From: Paenibacillus dauci
GTDB lineage: Bacteria > Bacillota > Bacilli > Paenibacillales > Paenibacillaceae
Direction of reading: 5' to 3'
Assembly (NCBI RefSeq): GCF_000971985.1
Contig: NZ_LAQQ01000008.1
Location: forward strand, 62,001 to 126,000
Length of the DNA stretch: 64,000 nucleotides
Shown here in pieces: positions 8,596 to 18,132 of this stretch (positions are counted from its first letter, which is position 1; the number at the start of each line of letters is the position of its first letter). The position numbers and the translations under genes were made by a program. The notes beneath the pieces were generated by a model, which did no database searches, had not been told where the DNA came from, and saw nothing but the letters and a program-made list of their open reading frames with translations.

Positions 8596-9280
8596 ATTAA
8601 TGGCACTGGAATTCCGTAAGCACCAGGTTGTCGATGTACTGTTCAAGGGTGTAGGTCTCGCTATGCTCATTATCATCACATTTGCCTGCCTGCTCGTATT
8701 TGTCGATCTGGAAGAAAGCGTAAGCTTTAATACGTATGCGGACATTTCCGATATGATACTGATTTTTACCAAATCGACCTTTTTGATCTTCTCGTCGGTT
8801 CTGCTGTGCCGGCTCGTTATTAATGAATACAAAAATGGTACGATCAATCAGCTGTTCACGTATCCTGTCTCCCGTAAAAAGCTGATGGCAGCCAAACTCG
8901 CCATGGTGTTCCTGTTTACCTTTATAACCATTGTTATGACTTATGTGGTTACTGGTGCCATCGTGCTAGGGATCAACCATTATACAGGACGGATTCAGGA
9001 AGTGCTGACCGGAGCAATGGTCATGCAGTATCTGCTGAATCTGGTTATTAACGCTTTTTGGTCGGCAGGGATGAGCCTGATTCCTCTATTCTTCGGAATG
9101 CGTCACAAGTCGGTTCCGGCGACCATTGTCTCTTCGGTATTTATTACGATTATTTTATCGAGCGATTTTGGTTCTTTTCAGTTGAGTGATTTTGTGATGG
9201 TATCTGTAGGATTTGCTGTAATTGGTGTGGGATTTGCCTATATGGCGATCCGCAATATCGAGAACAAGGATATTGTCTGA
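8588..9280 (+). CDS. ABC-2 type permease of the peptide-stress exporter
   Basis: About 230 residues with six hydrophobic segments, matching the permease partner of a BcrA-like ATPase. The start is uncertain. I chose TTG at 8588 because GGAGG at 8575-8579 is spaced 8 nt from it; GTG at 8579 overlaps that site, and ATG at 8600 is another candidate. The gene overlaps the end of the ATPase gene. The family sequence N-EYKNGTINQLFTYPVSRKK is typical of ABC-2 permeases, where a cytoplasmic helix docks on the ATPase. Confidence 0.85.
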   Translation: MLKLMALEFRKHQVVDVLFKGVGLAMLIIITFACLLVFVDLEESVSFNTYADISDMILIFTKSTFLIFSSVLLCRLVINEYKNGTINQLFTYPVSRKKLMAAKLAMVFLFTFITIVMTYVVTGAIVLGINHYTGRIQEVLTGAMVMQYLLNLVINAFWSAGMSLIPLFFGMRHKSVPATIVSSVFITIILSSDFGSFQLSDFVMVSVGFAVIGVGFAYMAIRNIENKDIV

Positions 9281-9310
9281 ATCTATATGAATAAAAATGA
9301 GGTGAATATA

Positions 9311-9700
9311 ATGTTGGAATGGCTGGATCTTCATTACAAAAAGCTGGTTGGTTTTCTCGTGCTGCTCATGCTGATCAATTTCGTCATGCTGAATGTGGGC
9401 TGGAATATGTGGGTCATACTGGTGTACGTACTGCTCACGGCTCTTCATCATCGCAAAGATATTCGCAGCTATCTGCAGTTCTCTTCCCGTCAGGAAAAGA
9501 TAGCCGGGGTACTCGGATTCGTGGCGATCGTGGCGGTAGCTACCGTACTGATTATCTATGGTCTACGCTGGATTGCAGCTATGGAGATGTCTGTGGTGCT
9601 GCAGTATATCTGGATTATGATTGTCTGCTTTGGTCTGATGTCAGCATACTTTTATATGATGCGCTCGATCAAAAAGAAAACAAACAGCTCCAACTCTTGA
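9311..9700 (+). CDS. small membrane protein of the ABC exporter operon
   Basis: A 129-residue protein with about four transmembrane helices (LVGFLVLLMLINFVML, MWVILVYVLLTAL, GVLGFVAIVAVATVLIIYG and IWIMIVCFGLMSAYFYM). The ATG at 9311 has GAGGTGAATATA upstream, so the longer frame from 9287 is unlikely. It is 30 nt behind the permease and ends before a strong terminator, so it belongs to the operon. I recognise no family; an accessory or second membrane subunit of the exporter is possible. Confidence 0.75.
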   Translation: MLEWLDLHYKKLVGFLVLLMLINFVMLNVGWNMWVILVYVLLTALHHRKDIRSYLQFSSRQEKIAGVLGFVAIVAVATVLIIYGLRWIAAMEMSVVLQYIWIMIVCFGLMSAYFYMMRSIKKKTNSSNS

Positions 9701-9730
9701 ATGAACGAATATGCCAACCAATAATACTCC

Positions 9731-9778
9731 TGCCAAAAAGCGCTGATACTGTCATCCTACAGTCAGCGCTTTTGGCAT
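9731..9778. terminator. bidirectional intrinsic terminator
   Basis: Stem TGCCAAAAAGCGCTGA with TCAGCGCTTTTGGCA around a self-pairing loop (CTGT..ACAG), between convergent genes. Confidence 0.85.
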
Positions 9779-9818
9779 GCCTTCAGTCTTCAATACGGAT
9801 CAATGGTTTTTCTACCGT

Positions 9819-10385
9819 TCAGCGGTTGAGATGACCGTGATACAGCCACTGCCCATTATCGCCTTTGACATAATCAAATACCAACTCATACGACGGAGTC
9901 CCGTTATGACTGACGACAGCAAAAGCCAGTTCGATATGCTGCGGGTCACGCGGGAAATAATAGCGGTATTCCAGATTGTCCAGACTGATATTTTTGAGAA
10001 AAGGACGCTCGTAGTCATCTACCGTAATCGTTTTTTGCTCTGCGTCGACTTTTACATCCGGTGCAGAAACAGAAGTTATGTAAGCGGAATCATTCTTGCT
10101 CATGGCAGTGATCAGGTCAAAGGATAGGTTAATTGTCTCCTTGAGTGCCATTCGGGCATTCTCGTCATAATGAACTCCTGCGTTCTCCTCTACTGCTTGA
10201 GCGGCTTCCATTGTCTGGATGCTGACCGTATTGGTATCCGCCTTGTCTGTAATCGGGCTGGAAGATACAGATGCAGGATTTGCCGGTGTTCCACTCGTCA
10301 GAGGATGATTACCCCCTGCCCCGGAGCATCCCGACAATAACAAGGTAAGTACGGCAGGCAGTACTACAAATTTAAACGCTCTCAT
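9819..10385 (-). CDS. putative lipoprotein
   Basis: A 188-residue protein with a lipoprotein signal peptide: MRAFKF, a hydrophobic core and lipobox LLSGC (Cys20). A low-complexity S/T/P/G linker (about 21-60) leads to a folded domain with no motif I recognise (around VDDYERPFLKNI and YYFPRDPQHIELAFAVVSHNG). GGAGGACATACAT precedes the start. It is monocistronic and its function is unknown. Confidence 0.75.
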   Translation of the reverse strand: MRAFKFVVLPAVLTLLLSGCSGAGGNHPLTSGTPANPASVSSSPITDKADTNTVSIQTMEAAQAVEENAGVHYDENARMALKETINLSFDLITAMSKNDSAYITSVSAPDVKVDAEQKTITVDDYERPFLKNISLDNLEYRYYFPRDPQHIELAFAVVSHNGTPSYELVFDYVKGDNGQWLYHGHLNR

Positions 10386-11126
10386 ATGTATGTCCTCCTT
10401 GTGTTGCGGCTATAAGACAGCCGATGTATTTCTACACAATCCCAACGTGGCGGCTTGAAGCGGTATAGTACCATATTACCCGAAATGGACAGCTTTTGAA
10501 TACCATCTTCGCTGCCAGATCATGTTATTAACGCCCCGTTATATAACCGTCAGTTCCCCATATCCTCGCCTTCTACTCCCGGCCGCATGTTATTCACAAG
10601 TCATCTATCTGGTTAATTGTGTCTATGCTGCTCTGCCTTCTGGTCAGCTGGCAGCCTACGGTTGTTCGGTCGGCATCTGATAGATTACATCATGGTAATA
10701 TTCGCTGTTCTTCCGGAGCTAACTGAATTACTTGTACAAACTATATTTAAATTAGTAACTATTCTTGCCCAGTTCAACATGGTAAAATAGTCAGGCACGG
10801 TTTATGCAATTGTGCTGAAGTAGAGATCGCTTTTACGGTCTGCCTTTTGAATTCATGTGGTTAACACATTAAGTTACTCGCAAGTATTTATACTATGATT
10901 TATCCTGCGCCTGTCTGTTTTTACTCGTTTCTATTCGAAATCCATGATTCCTTACCACTCTCCGGCATGATGATACACCGAGAAGATGCAGCCTGCTCTG
11001 TATCCTCGTTCTTTACCGGCTATGTTCTTAGACAGCCGGCTGTTCGTTTCTATGCTGAGATACCGGTGAGGACATGGATTTTTTTGTTATACAGCATGTA
11101 AACCATTTTAATTCAGATAAGGTGCG
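10386..11126. other. intergenic region upstream of heme oxygenase
   Basis: A 741-bp spacer between divergent genes. No credible coding frame is seen. A small hairpin (ACCGGCT..AGCCGGCT, 11015-11041) followed by T-rich sequence lies about 85 bp before heme oxygenase and could act in its leader, but this is weak. Confidence 0.35.
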
Positions 11127-11720
11127 ATGAAGATGACTACAAATGTACTGGAACAATTACGACAGGATACGGCGGATGCTCATCAGCAGATTGAGAATAA
11201 TGCCTATGCCCGGTCCATGATGGACAAAAGCATGACCCTGCCGGAATATGTTTCTTATTTAAAACTGTTTTACGGATTCCTGAAGCCGCTGGAGCAGCAG
11301 GCGGTACAGTCAGGATTGCCGGAACAGCTGGGCTTTGATATGACGATCCGTGGCAAAGCCGCTTTGCTGGAACAGGATCTGCTGCATCTGGGACTTACTC
11401 GCGAGCAGCTGCAGCAGCTGCCCCTCTGTACGCAGCTGCCGGATATTTCTACACCGGCGCGGATGATTGGCTGCTTTTATGTCATTGAAGGCTCCACACT
11501 GGGTGGACAGATTATCACCAAGCAGCTGATGAAATTCCTGCCGGTAGAACCGGGCGCAGGGATCTCTTATTTTAATGGATATGGTCAGGACACCCGCGAA
11601 CAATGGATGGGATTCCGTCAAATGGTACTCGAAGCCGGTGCATCGGAGCAGGACAGTCAGGAAATTGTTCATTCCGCAAGAGAGACTTTCGAGCTGCTGG
11701 ATCAATGGCTGAGCGCATAA
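11127..11720 (+). CDS. biliverdin-producing heme oxygenase (BphO/HO type)
   Basis: A 197-residue all-helical heme oxygenase that opens heme to biliverdin, CO and iron. The likely proximal heme ligand is His19 in DTADAHQQIE, and the distal-helix motif EGSTLGGQII is intact. Length matches the family. A start at M3 (11133) is also possible. The gene lies 35 nt before a bacteriophytochrome gene, so its probable role is to supply the biliverdin chromophore rather than to gain iron. Confidence 0.92.
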   Translation: MKMTTNVLEQLRQDTADAHQQIENNAYARSMMDKSMTLPEYVSYLKLFYGFLKPLEQQAVQSGLPEQLGFDMTIRGKAALLEQDLLHLGLTREQLQQLPLCTQLPDISTPARMIGCFYVIEGSTLGGQIITKQLMKFLPVEPGAGISYFNGYGQDTREQWMGFRQMVLEAGASEQDSQEIVHSARETFELLDQWLSA

Positions 11721-11755
11721 TTTAAATACTACCCAAGAACGGAGGCCTGTCCATT

Positions 11756-14299
11756 ATGTCTGATGCTCAAAATAAGGAAAATCAACCGCTAAACCGCTCA
11801 CTATTAACGGATGGCGGATATGTTACCCAGGAACCGATCGATCTGACGAATTGTGATCGTGAACCCATTCATATTCCAGGGCGCATTCAGCCTCACGGGG
11901 TACTGCTCGCTGTCACCAAGGATAGCGAACACCAGATTGTACAATGCAGTGCCAACTCCGGTGACCTGCTGGGACGTCCAGTCGATGAACTGCTCGGTCA
12001 GCCACTAGAAGCCATTATTGGTGAAGAGCAGCTGTTCACACTGCTCAAAGGCGATCTTAGAGCAGAAGCAACATCGGATCTGCAATATACCGAAGTCGCT
12101 ATTGAAGTCGGTGAAGAGATCGTTGATTTCTTTGTTGTACTGCATGAGAGTGAAGGACTGATCATTCTGGAGCTGGAGATTTCCTCCAAGGAAGATGACC
12201 GGATCTTTAATGAATTTGAATGGATTCGCAGCTTTTTCAATCTGGTTAAGCAGACCAGTAGCCGTGCCGAGGCCAGTCAGGCGGCGGCCGAACAGATTCA
12301 GGATATGCTCGGTTATGACCGGGTGATGATCTACGAATTCGATCAACAGTGGAATGGTAAAGTTATCGCAGAATCCAAAGCAGATGGACTGGAGCCGTTT
12401 CTCGGTCACAATTATCCGGCATCCGATATTCCCAAGCAGGCACGGGCGCTGTATTTGCGCAACTGGCTACGGGTAATTGTGGATGTGAACTATGAGCCGG
12501 TAGATGTACTGCCGGCGGTACAGCCGCTGACCGGGAAACCGCTGAATCTCAGCTTGTCCGTGCTGCGCAGTGTATCTCCGCTGCATATCGAGTATCTTCA
12601 TAATATGGGCGTAGGCGCAACACTGACTATTTCCCTGATCCATGACAATCAGCTGTGGGGACTGATTACCTGTCACCACTATTCACCTAAATATATTTCC
12701 CATCGTCTGCGCAATCTGTGCAACTTCCTCGGTTCGTTCTTCTCCAGTGAGCTCTACCAGCGCCAGCAGCTGGACAGCTACGAAGGCGAACTGCAGCTGC
12801 GCAAACAGGCACTGCGTATCTCCAGCATCTTCACCGGGGCTACCAATGCCGTACGTGTCGCTGAACAGCTGCAGGATGAAGAGGAAACGTTGCTCGGCCT
12901 CATGAGCGCTTCGGGTGCTGCAGTCAGCTACCAGGATAAGCTGCTGCTGTATGGTGTTACACCAAGCCCGGGCCAGATACGTGAACTGGCCGGTTGGCTG
13001 GGCAGCCGTTCCCGGGATTACGCTTATGCGACTTCCCGTCTGAGTCTTGAATACGAATCGGCCAAAGCCTACAAGGACAAAGCTTCCGGCGCGTTGTACC
13101 TGGCCATTTCACCAGGTCAGCAAAACTACATTATATGGTTCCGCCCGGAAGTGGTACAAGTTGTCGACTGGGCAGGCGATCCGGCCAAAGCGGTAATTCA
13201 GGAAGACGATGGCGTTCGCCTGTCTCCGCGCAAATCGTTTGAGAAATGGAGACAGGTCGTCCAGTCTACTTCCCTGCCTTGGCAGAACAAGGAACTGAAT
13301 ATTCTCCCGGAACTCAAGTCCATTGTGCACCAGCAGACCGAGAACCAATTGCGCCAGATCGAAGATCAGGCTCTCCAGGATGCTCGTACGCTGCGCCGCA
13401 ATGAACAGCGGTATATGCAACTGATGGAAATGTCGCCGGTCGCCTTTTTCACCCTGACGAATCGGCATATTATTTATTCCAATAACCAGGCAGCCGAGCT
13501 GCTCGGAGTTGGGCAATCCAGCGAACTGGTCGGGCGCGACTTCCTGCAGTTTGTTCAGGATAATTTCAAATCGGACATGATCAGCTATCTGGATCAGTTG
13601 GAGCAGAATCTGATCCATATGATCTCCAATAATTCCTGCTTCCAGAACGTAGAAGGTGAATCGATCAAGCTGGAACTCACTCTTGCCTCGATCAGCTATG
13701 GCAGCAAGCCATCTGTCATGATCATCGCACGCGAAGCCCAGCAAGAAGCCGGACTTACCGAAGCCTACACCGTCATGAGTGATCAGCTGCAGAGCTATAT
13801 GGCTACCGATCCGCTGACCGATATGCCCAACCGTATTGCCTTTGAAAAGAAAATGCTGGATGACTGGTATACCGCTATCCAGCAAAATCAGCAGGTATCC
13901 CTGCTGCTGATCGACATCGACGATCTGCGTGAATACAATGCGATCCATGGATTGAATGGTGGCGATCTCTGCGTTCAATGGGTCGGCGATGTACTGAATG
14001 TAGTCAGTTCCAAATACAGCGCCGATATTGCCCGCTTCAGTGGCGGCACCTTTATGATGAAAATCCAGGGTTGTGCCGAAGAGCAGGTCTTCGAACTTGC
14101 TGACGAAATCCGCAGTAATGTACTTGCTCTGCAAATTCCGGCAGATATGTCCAATTCAGGCGAATACATCACTGTCAGCGTCGGCGGAATCATCCTTACT
14201 CCAGACCCGCTGATGCATCCGACCGATCTGATCCTGCGTGCTGAAGAAGCGCTTATGCAGGCGAAGAATATGGGCAAAAATCAAGTTTCCTTTCTTTAA
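11756..14299 (+). CDS. bacteriophytochrome with PAS and degenerate GGDEF output domain
   Basis: An 847-residue red/far-red photoreceptor. Domains in order: PAS-2 (about 30-145) with biliverdin-attaching Cys33 in TNCDREPIHIPG; GAF (about 155-330) with PASDIP; PHY (about 345-520) with tongue motif SPRKSFEKW; a second PAS (about 555-660); and GGDEF-like (about 690-845). In the last, the signature reads RFSGGTF (residues 760-766) instead of RYGGDEF, so catalytic acidic residues are missing, although D-I-D, the fold core and the terminal AKNMGKN are kept. Diguanylate cyclase activity is therefore doubtful; it may bind GTP, dimerise or regulate a partner. An ACGGAGG leader precedes the start. It is in one operon with heme oxygenase. 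Confidence 0.93.
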   Translation: MSDAQNKENQPLNRSLLTDGGYVTQEPIDLTNCDREPIHIPGRIQPHGVLLAVTKDSEHQIVQCSANSGDLLGRPVDELLGQPLEAIIGEEQLFTLLKGDLRAEATSDLQYTEVAIEVGEEIVDFFVVLHESEGLIILELEISSKEDDRIFNEFEWIRSFFNLVKQTSSRAEASQAAAEQIQDMLGYDRVMIYEFDQQWNGKVIAESKADGLEPFLGHNYPASDIPKQARALYLRNWLRVIVDVNYEPVDVLPAVQPLTGKPLNLSLSVLRSVSPLHIEYLHNMGVGATLTISLIHDNQLWGLITCHHYSPKYISHRLRNLCNFLGSFFSSELYQRQQLDSYEGELQLRKQALRISSIFTGATNAVRVAEQLQDEEETLLGLMSASGAAVSYQDKLLLYGVTPSPGQIRELAGWLGSRSRDYAYATSRLSLEYESAKAYKDKASGALYLAISPGQQNYIIWFRPEVVQVVDWAGDPAKAVIQEDDGVRLSPRKSFEKWRQVVQSTSLPWQNKELNILPELKSIVHQQTENQLRQIEDQALQDARTLRRNEQRYMQLMEMSPVAFFTLTNRHIIYSNNQAAELLGVGQSSELVGRDFLQFVQDNFKSDMISYLDQLEQNLIHMISNNSCFQNVEGESIKLELTLASISYGSKPSVMIIAREAQQEAGLTEAYTVMSDQLQSYMATDPLTDMPNRIAFEKKMLDDWYTAIQQNQQVSLLLIDIDDLREYNAIHGLNGGDLCVQWVGDVLNVVSSKYSADIARFSGGTFMMKIQGCAEEQVFELADEIRSNVLALQIPADMSNSGEYITVSVGGIILTPDPLMHPTDLILRAEEALMQAKNMGKNQVSFL

Positions 14300-14341
14300 T
14301 TTATTCAGCTGACCAGAAAGTGGTTCTGACAGCAGCATATT

Positions 14342-14376
14342 CACCCTCTATCCGTTTGTGGATAGAGGGTATTTTG
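14342..14376 (+). terminator. intrinsic terminator of the phytochrome operon
   Basis: Stem ACCCTCTATCC with GGATAGAGGGT around a 6-nt loop, followed by ATTTTGTT. Confidence 0.85.
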
Positions 14377-14460
14377 TTATGTCATGTGGTAGATGACTGT
14401 ATGTGCCTGAGCATATGGTTGTGGACGAAATACTACTGCTATGCAAGTAGCTGTTGTCGG

Positions 14461-14506
14461 GATCTCCATTCTTAACCGGAGGGAGTGGTAGAATTTCTTT
14501 CCGAAG
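14461..14506 (+). repeat. half copy of dispersed inverted-repeat element (right arm)
   Basis: GATCTCC-ATT-CTTAACCGGAGG and the following GTGGTAGAATTTCTTTCCG closely match the right arm of the full element at 35634-35761, with only about six or seven differences over 46 bp. I find no matching left arm upstream, so this copy is truncated or decayed. The rest of 14377-14781 shows no gene. Confidence 0.65.
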
Positions 14507-14781
14507 CATTTTCTCACCAAATCAGTCACCAAAAATGTCGACTCCTCGATATTTTTTCAAAACCTTCCAGTATATCGCCAAAACAAATTGTTATCCGCAT
14601 ACCAAGCCGCTCCAAAGCTACTAATTTTATGACAGTTATGACCCAATCCATATGTTATTTGTATAACATGCACCTGTTCTTCCACCCTAACAGCCATTTG
14701 GAGAAAGGTTTAGCTTTGGATATAATCGGTTAGATTCGTCCTATACTCATACATAATTCATTAAAGGCAAGGAGGGCTATT

Positions 14782-15786
14782 GTGGCTCAGGTAACAGAGA
14801 AAGAAACTATCGGTTCACTTATCAAAAAAGGCAACAAATCGTCAGCGATCGCCATGATCGGCAACGCCATTATCGCCCTGTTCAAAGGCGGGGCTTTTCT
14901 GTTCAGCGGCAGCGGTGCCATGTTCGCTTCGGCGATGCATTCCCTGGCAGATGCGGTAAACCAGGGGTTTGTATTTGTCGGCAGTATTCTTTCGGAGAAG
15001 AAACCGACTCCGCGGTTCCCAACCGGATTTGGCCGGGTAATTAATATCTTCTGTATGATCGCGGTGATCGTGGTCACGATTATGGCTTATGAGACAATTC
15101 ATGAAGGCATTCATCTGCTCCAACATCCAGCTGCTTCATCGAGTGGTGCGTGGCTGAATATTGTGGTGCTGATCATCAATATTCTCGTCGACGGCATGAT
15201 TCTGATCAAAGCCATGAAAGAGATTATTCATGAATCACGTGCTCCCGAAGCACATGGATTCGGCATTGTCAGCAGTGCATTCCGTAATGTAGGTCGTGCT
15301 GCACCGCCGACACGTCTTGTATTCTATGAAGATATTGTCGCTGTGCTGGGTGCTCTGCTGGCACTGATCTCGGTGGTTGTGATCTCACTGACCAACTTTG
15401 CACTACTGGATGGTGTCGTAACCCTGCTGATCGGCTGCCTGATGATCGCAGTCGCTTTCCGGGTGGGTTATGACAATATGATCGGTCTGATCGGAGTTGC
15501 GGCTCCACAGGATGTAGCAGATAAAGTAACGGCTACCATCTTCGCAGACAGCCATGTAGCGGATATCCAGTCGCTGCGCATTATCCAGGAAGGGCGCTAT
15601 TATCATGTGGATGGCGTTATCGAACTGATCAAAGGTCTGACACTGGCCGATGCGGATGATATCAAGCTGCGGGTACAGCAGTCACTGCTGGTGAATCCGG
15701 ATATCGCGGATGCAGCACTCAGTATTATTGAAGATGATAGTATACAGAGCTGGAAAGCAGGCAAGACCGAGACTGAAACTCAATAA
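14782..15786 (+). CDS. cation diffusion facilitator (CDF) family metal transporter
   Basis: A 334-residue membrane protein. The hydrophobic N-terminal two thirds hold about six helices, with the CDF motif ASAMHSLADAVNQ (H and D as metal ligands). A cytoplasmic C-terminal domain (about 240-325, with IQSLRIIQEGRYYHVDGVIEL split by loops) resembles CDF dimerisation domains. It should export a divalent metal such as Zn or Mn with proton exchange; the metal is not determinable. The start is GTG with AAGGAGGG upstream. It ends before a hairpin shared with the convergent gene. Confidence 0.88.
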   Translation: MAQVTEKETIGSLIKKGNKSSAIAMIGNAIIALFKGGAFLFSGSGAMFASAMHSLADAVNQGFVFVGSILSEKKPTPRFPTGFGRVINIFCMIAVIVVTIMAYETIHEGIHLLQHPAASSSGAWLNIVVLIINILVDGMILIKAMKEIIHESRAPEAHGFGIVSSAFRNVGRAAPPTRLVFYEDIVAVLGALLALISVVVISLTNFALLDGVVTLLIGCLMIAVAFRVGYDNMIGLIGVAAPQDVADKVTATIFADSHVADIQSLRIIQEGRYYHVDGVIELIKGLTLADADDIKLRVQQSLLVNPDIADAALSIIEDDSIQSWKAGKTETETQ

Positions 15787-15806
15787 ACAGACTATACTCG
15801 TAATCA

Positions 15807-15846
15807 AATAAGCTGCAGTGTCTATTAGAGACGCTGCAGCTTATTT
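15807..15846. terminator. bidirectional intrinsic terminator
   Basis: Stem AAATAAGCTGCAG with CTGCAGCTTATT, T-rich on the outgoing plus side and abutting the stop codon of the convergent gene. Confidence 0.75.
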
Positions 15847-16509
15847 TTACGGGTTGGCAGGTGCTTCGCGGTAGTAGCTGGCGATCATATCCAGCTCCTT
15901 CGACTTCACGATACGGAAGGGATAAATGTAACCCTGCCGCGTCTTTGTTCTTCCTTTGGCCCAGATATCGATCCCGCTGGTGAACAGGTACGCCTGATAA
16001 ATGAACTTGGAGCAATAATTGCGCTGAACATTATCCAGACCGGTATGGAGCCGGTAAGCTGTCACCTGCCGATAATGCTCCTGCGCCCAGCGAGCCGCCT
16101 GCTCTCCTGCCTCTGGCTGCCTGGAGCGGAATACGACGAACCGGTCACCTACATAAAAGCGCTTGATATACCATTCTACCGTGTCCGAGAATACCGGGCC
16201 AAACGGATGCACATGATATACACGTCCATCCAGTCCAAGTATGCCCATATGTCCGGCGTAATAAGTCGATTCAGAGCTGGGGGTGTAAATAATATCGCCT
16301 GGCAGTAGCGGTGTCTCTCGGATACGGGAGACCGGAAGATCGTGCTGCTGACGCCGAACAGCAGCGCGGCGGCGCGGCACCTCTACCAATGTACGATGCA
16401 ATACTCCGCCTACAGCCAGGTAGATCTCTGCCCACTTGATCCGGTTATCATGATCTTTATCAAATAATCGTCGTCCCAGGGATTGTATAGGTTGATACCA
16501 TTTTCTCAT
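15847..16509 (-). CDS. permuted NlpC/P60 (YiiX/YycO-like) papain-fold hydrolase
   Basis: About 220 residues. The ATG at 16509 has CGAGGTGCAGC upstream; the longer frame to 16611 is not supported. The order GDIIYT..YYAGHMGIL (His first) and later NYCSKFIYQAY (Cys second) is that of circularly permuted papain-like enzymes of the YiiX/YycO group, which act as amidases or acyltransferases. No signal peptide is seen, so it is probably cytoplasmic. Substrate unknown. It is divergent from the dipeptidase gene. Confidence 0.75.
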   Translation of the reverse strand: MRKWYQPIQSLGRRLFDKDHDNRIKWAEIYLAVGGVLHRTLVEVPRRRAAVRRQQHDLPVSRIRETPLLPGDIIYTPSSESTYYAGHMGILGLDGRVYHVHPFGPVFSDTVEWYIKRFYVGDRFVVFRSRQPEAGEQAARWAQEHYRQVTAYRLHTGLDNVQRNYCSKFIYQAYLFTSGIDIWAKGRTKTRQGYIYPFRIVKSKELDMIASYYREAPANP

Positions 16510-16737
16510 GCTGCACCTCGAATGTATGGATACAGGATAACTGGATAGGCAAACCAACCGTACGGCTTCAACTATCGCAGTCATCCCTGCTTTTCTTTTT
16601 TTTAAATTCACTTTAGTGGAATCTTTGCTGGCTCTCTCTTCTTATACCCGGCTGTGCGGCTCCCTTTACCATCTCGTCTTTATATGTTGTAATTAGAAAC
16701 AATATATTCCAAATAATAGTTAGGGAGGCTGGGCAGT

Positions 16738-17670
16738 ATGCATGTTATCGATCTTCATTGTGATGCATTATATAAGATATGGGAATCCGGCGGCAAGCTT
16801 CACTATACAGATGCGCCAGAATTGGAGACCAATCGTAATCGTCTGCTGGAGGGACAGGTACGTCTGCAGGGATATGCTGTATTCGTAGATCCTGAGCTGC
16901 CGGATCCGCTAAAGTTCCAGTCCTGTCTGGATCAGATCCATTATTTCTATGCCGAAGTACTGGAAAAGCATCCAGAAATCCTACATATCACCGACTGGAG
17001 CCAGATTGCCAGATTACAGCCTGGTCAGATCGGTGCATTACTAACACTCGAAGGTGTAGATCCGATCGGTAATGATCTGCACAAAATGCACCTGCTCTAC
17101 CGGCTCGGCGTGCGTTCCGTAGGACTTACCTGGAATTATGCCAATCTGGCAGCAGATGGCGCACTGGAACCACGTGGAGCGGGACTGACGACTTTTGGCA
17201 GGGAACTGGTCACCATGTACAACAAATATAATATGCTAACCGATGTGAGTCATCTGTGCGAGCGTGCTTTCTGGGATGTTATCGAAATCGCCGATCACCC
17301 TATCGCCAGTCACTCCAATGCACGCGCCCTGCTCGATCATCCACGCAATCTGACCGATGAACAGGCGCTGGCTATGTTTGGTCGGCAGGCAATGGTGCAT
17401 GTTGTGTACTGTCCCTACTTTGTACAGGATACCGAGATTGTCACTATTTCGCAGCTGATTACACATATCGATCATTTCTGTGCACTGGGCGGGGTACAGC
17501 ATATCGGTCTGGGTTCGGATTTTGACGGGATCTACACACATATTCAGGGACTGGAGCATGCAGGTCAGACGCAGCGCTTGATTGATGAGCTGCTCAAACA
17601 TTATACGGAAGAACAGGTGCGAGGGTTCGCCCACGAGAACTTTATCAGACATTTGCCCATGTCTGTCTAG
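16738..17670 (+). CDS. membrane dipeptidase family (peptidase M19)
   Basis: A 310-residue zinc dipeptidase. Metal-binding features are HCD near the start (His7, Asp9), LTLEGVD (bridging Glu), DVSHL and SHSNAR (later His ligands) and the substrate-site GSDFDGI. Length matches bacterial renal-dipeptidase homologues, which cleave dipeptides, sometimes with D-residues. No signal peptide is present. TTAGGGAGGCTGGGCAGT precedes the ATG. It stands alone with a strong terminator. Confidence 0.9.
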   Translation: MHVIDLHCDALYKIWESGGKLHYTDAPELETNRNRLLEGQVRLQGYAVFVDPELPDPLKFQSCLDQIHYFYAEVLEKHPEILHITDWSQIARLQPGQIGALLTLEGVDPIGNDLHKMHLLYRLGVRSVGLTWNYANLAADGALEPRGAGLTTFGRELVTMYNKYNMLTDVSHLCERAFWDVIEIADHPIASHSNARALLDHPRNLTDEQALAMFGRQAMVHVVYCPYFVQDTEIVTISQLITHIDHFCALGGVQHIGLGSDFDGIYTHIQGLEHAGQTQRLIDELLKHYTEEQVRGFAHENFIRHLPMSV

Positions 17671-17742
17671 CAGGAATGCCTTTGGGCAGGTGCGTACTGT
17701 CCGATAGACAGGGAAAACAGATACGATGATATAGACAGAAGA

Positions 17743-17796
17743 TGCCAAAGAAAGCCTGATCGGTCAGCACTTCTGACGTTCAGGCTTTCTTTGGTA
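17743..17796. terminator. intrinsic terminator
   Basis: Long stem TGCCAAAGAAAGCCTGA with TCAGGCTTTCTTTGGTA, located between convergent genes. Confidence 0.85.
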
Positions 17797-17898
17797 TAGG
17801 CTCGCAGTAAGCTTTACTTTAATGTACTTGTGATGTTGGTACACCTACCGTCTGGGCAGCTCGTTCATTCTTGATAATCTATCGTCATTTACAGGCAG

Positions 17899-18132
17899 TC
17901 ACATAAACGCACGGATAAAATAAAATACCGGAATCGCCACGACATAAAAAGCAGCCCGCTGAATTCGCTGTTCGCGTGGAATGGTGAGCAGGCTAATGAT
18001 AATCCCCGCAGCCAGCAGTACAACACCTGTCATCACTGCCATCCGTGTCTGGAAAATAATATAGACTGCCAGAGCAGCAAAGATAAGCAGCGAACCTACC
18101 CATTTGTTAACGCTTGCATTCATTGTGTTCAT
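17899..18132 (-). CDS. small three-helix membrane protein
   Basis: 77 residues almost entirely hydrophobic, with three predicted helices (VGSLLIFAALAVYIIF, MAVMTGVVLLAAGIIISLL and AAFYVVAIPVFYFIRAF). The ATG at 18132 follows TTGAGGTGTATTCA; the GTG at 18141 lies inside that leader. No family is recognised. Confidence 0.65.
   Translation of the reverse strand: MNTMNASVNKWVGSLLIFAALAVYIIFQTRMAVMTGVVLLAAGIIISLLTIPREQRIQRAAFYVVAIPVFYFIRAFM

Noticed and set aside
10895-11101. 68-codon frame upstream of heme oxygenase
   Set aside because: No ribosome site, erratic composition, contains the weak hairpin region; probably non-coding leader.
13109-14134. 341-codon minus-strand frame inside the phytochrome gene
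   Set aside because: Shadow of the PAS/GGDEF part; no start signal.
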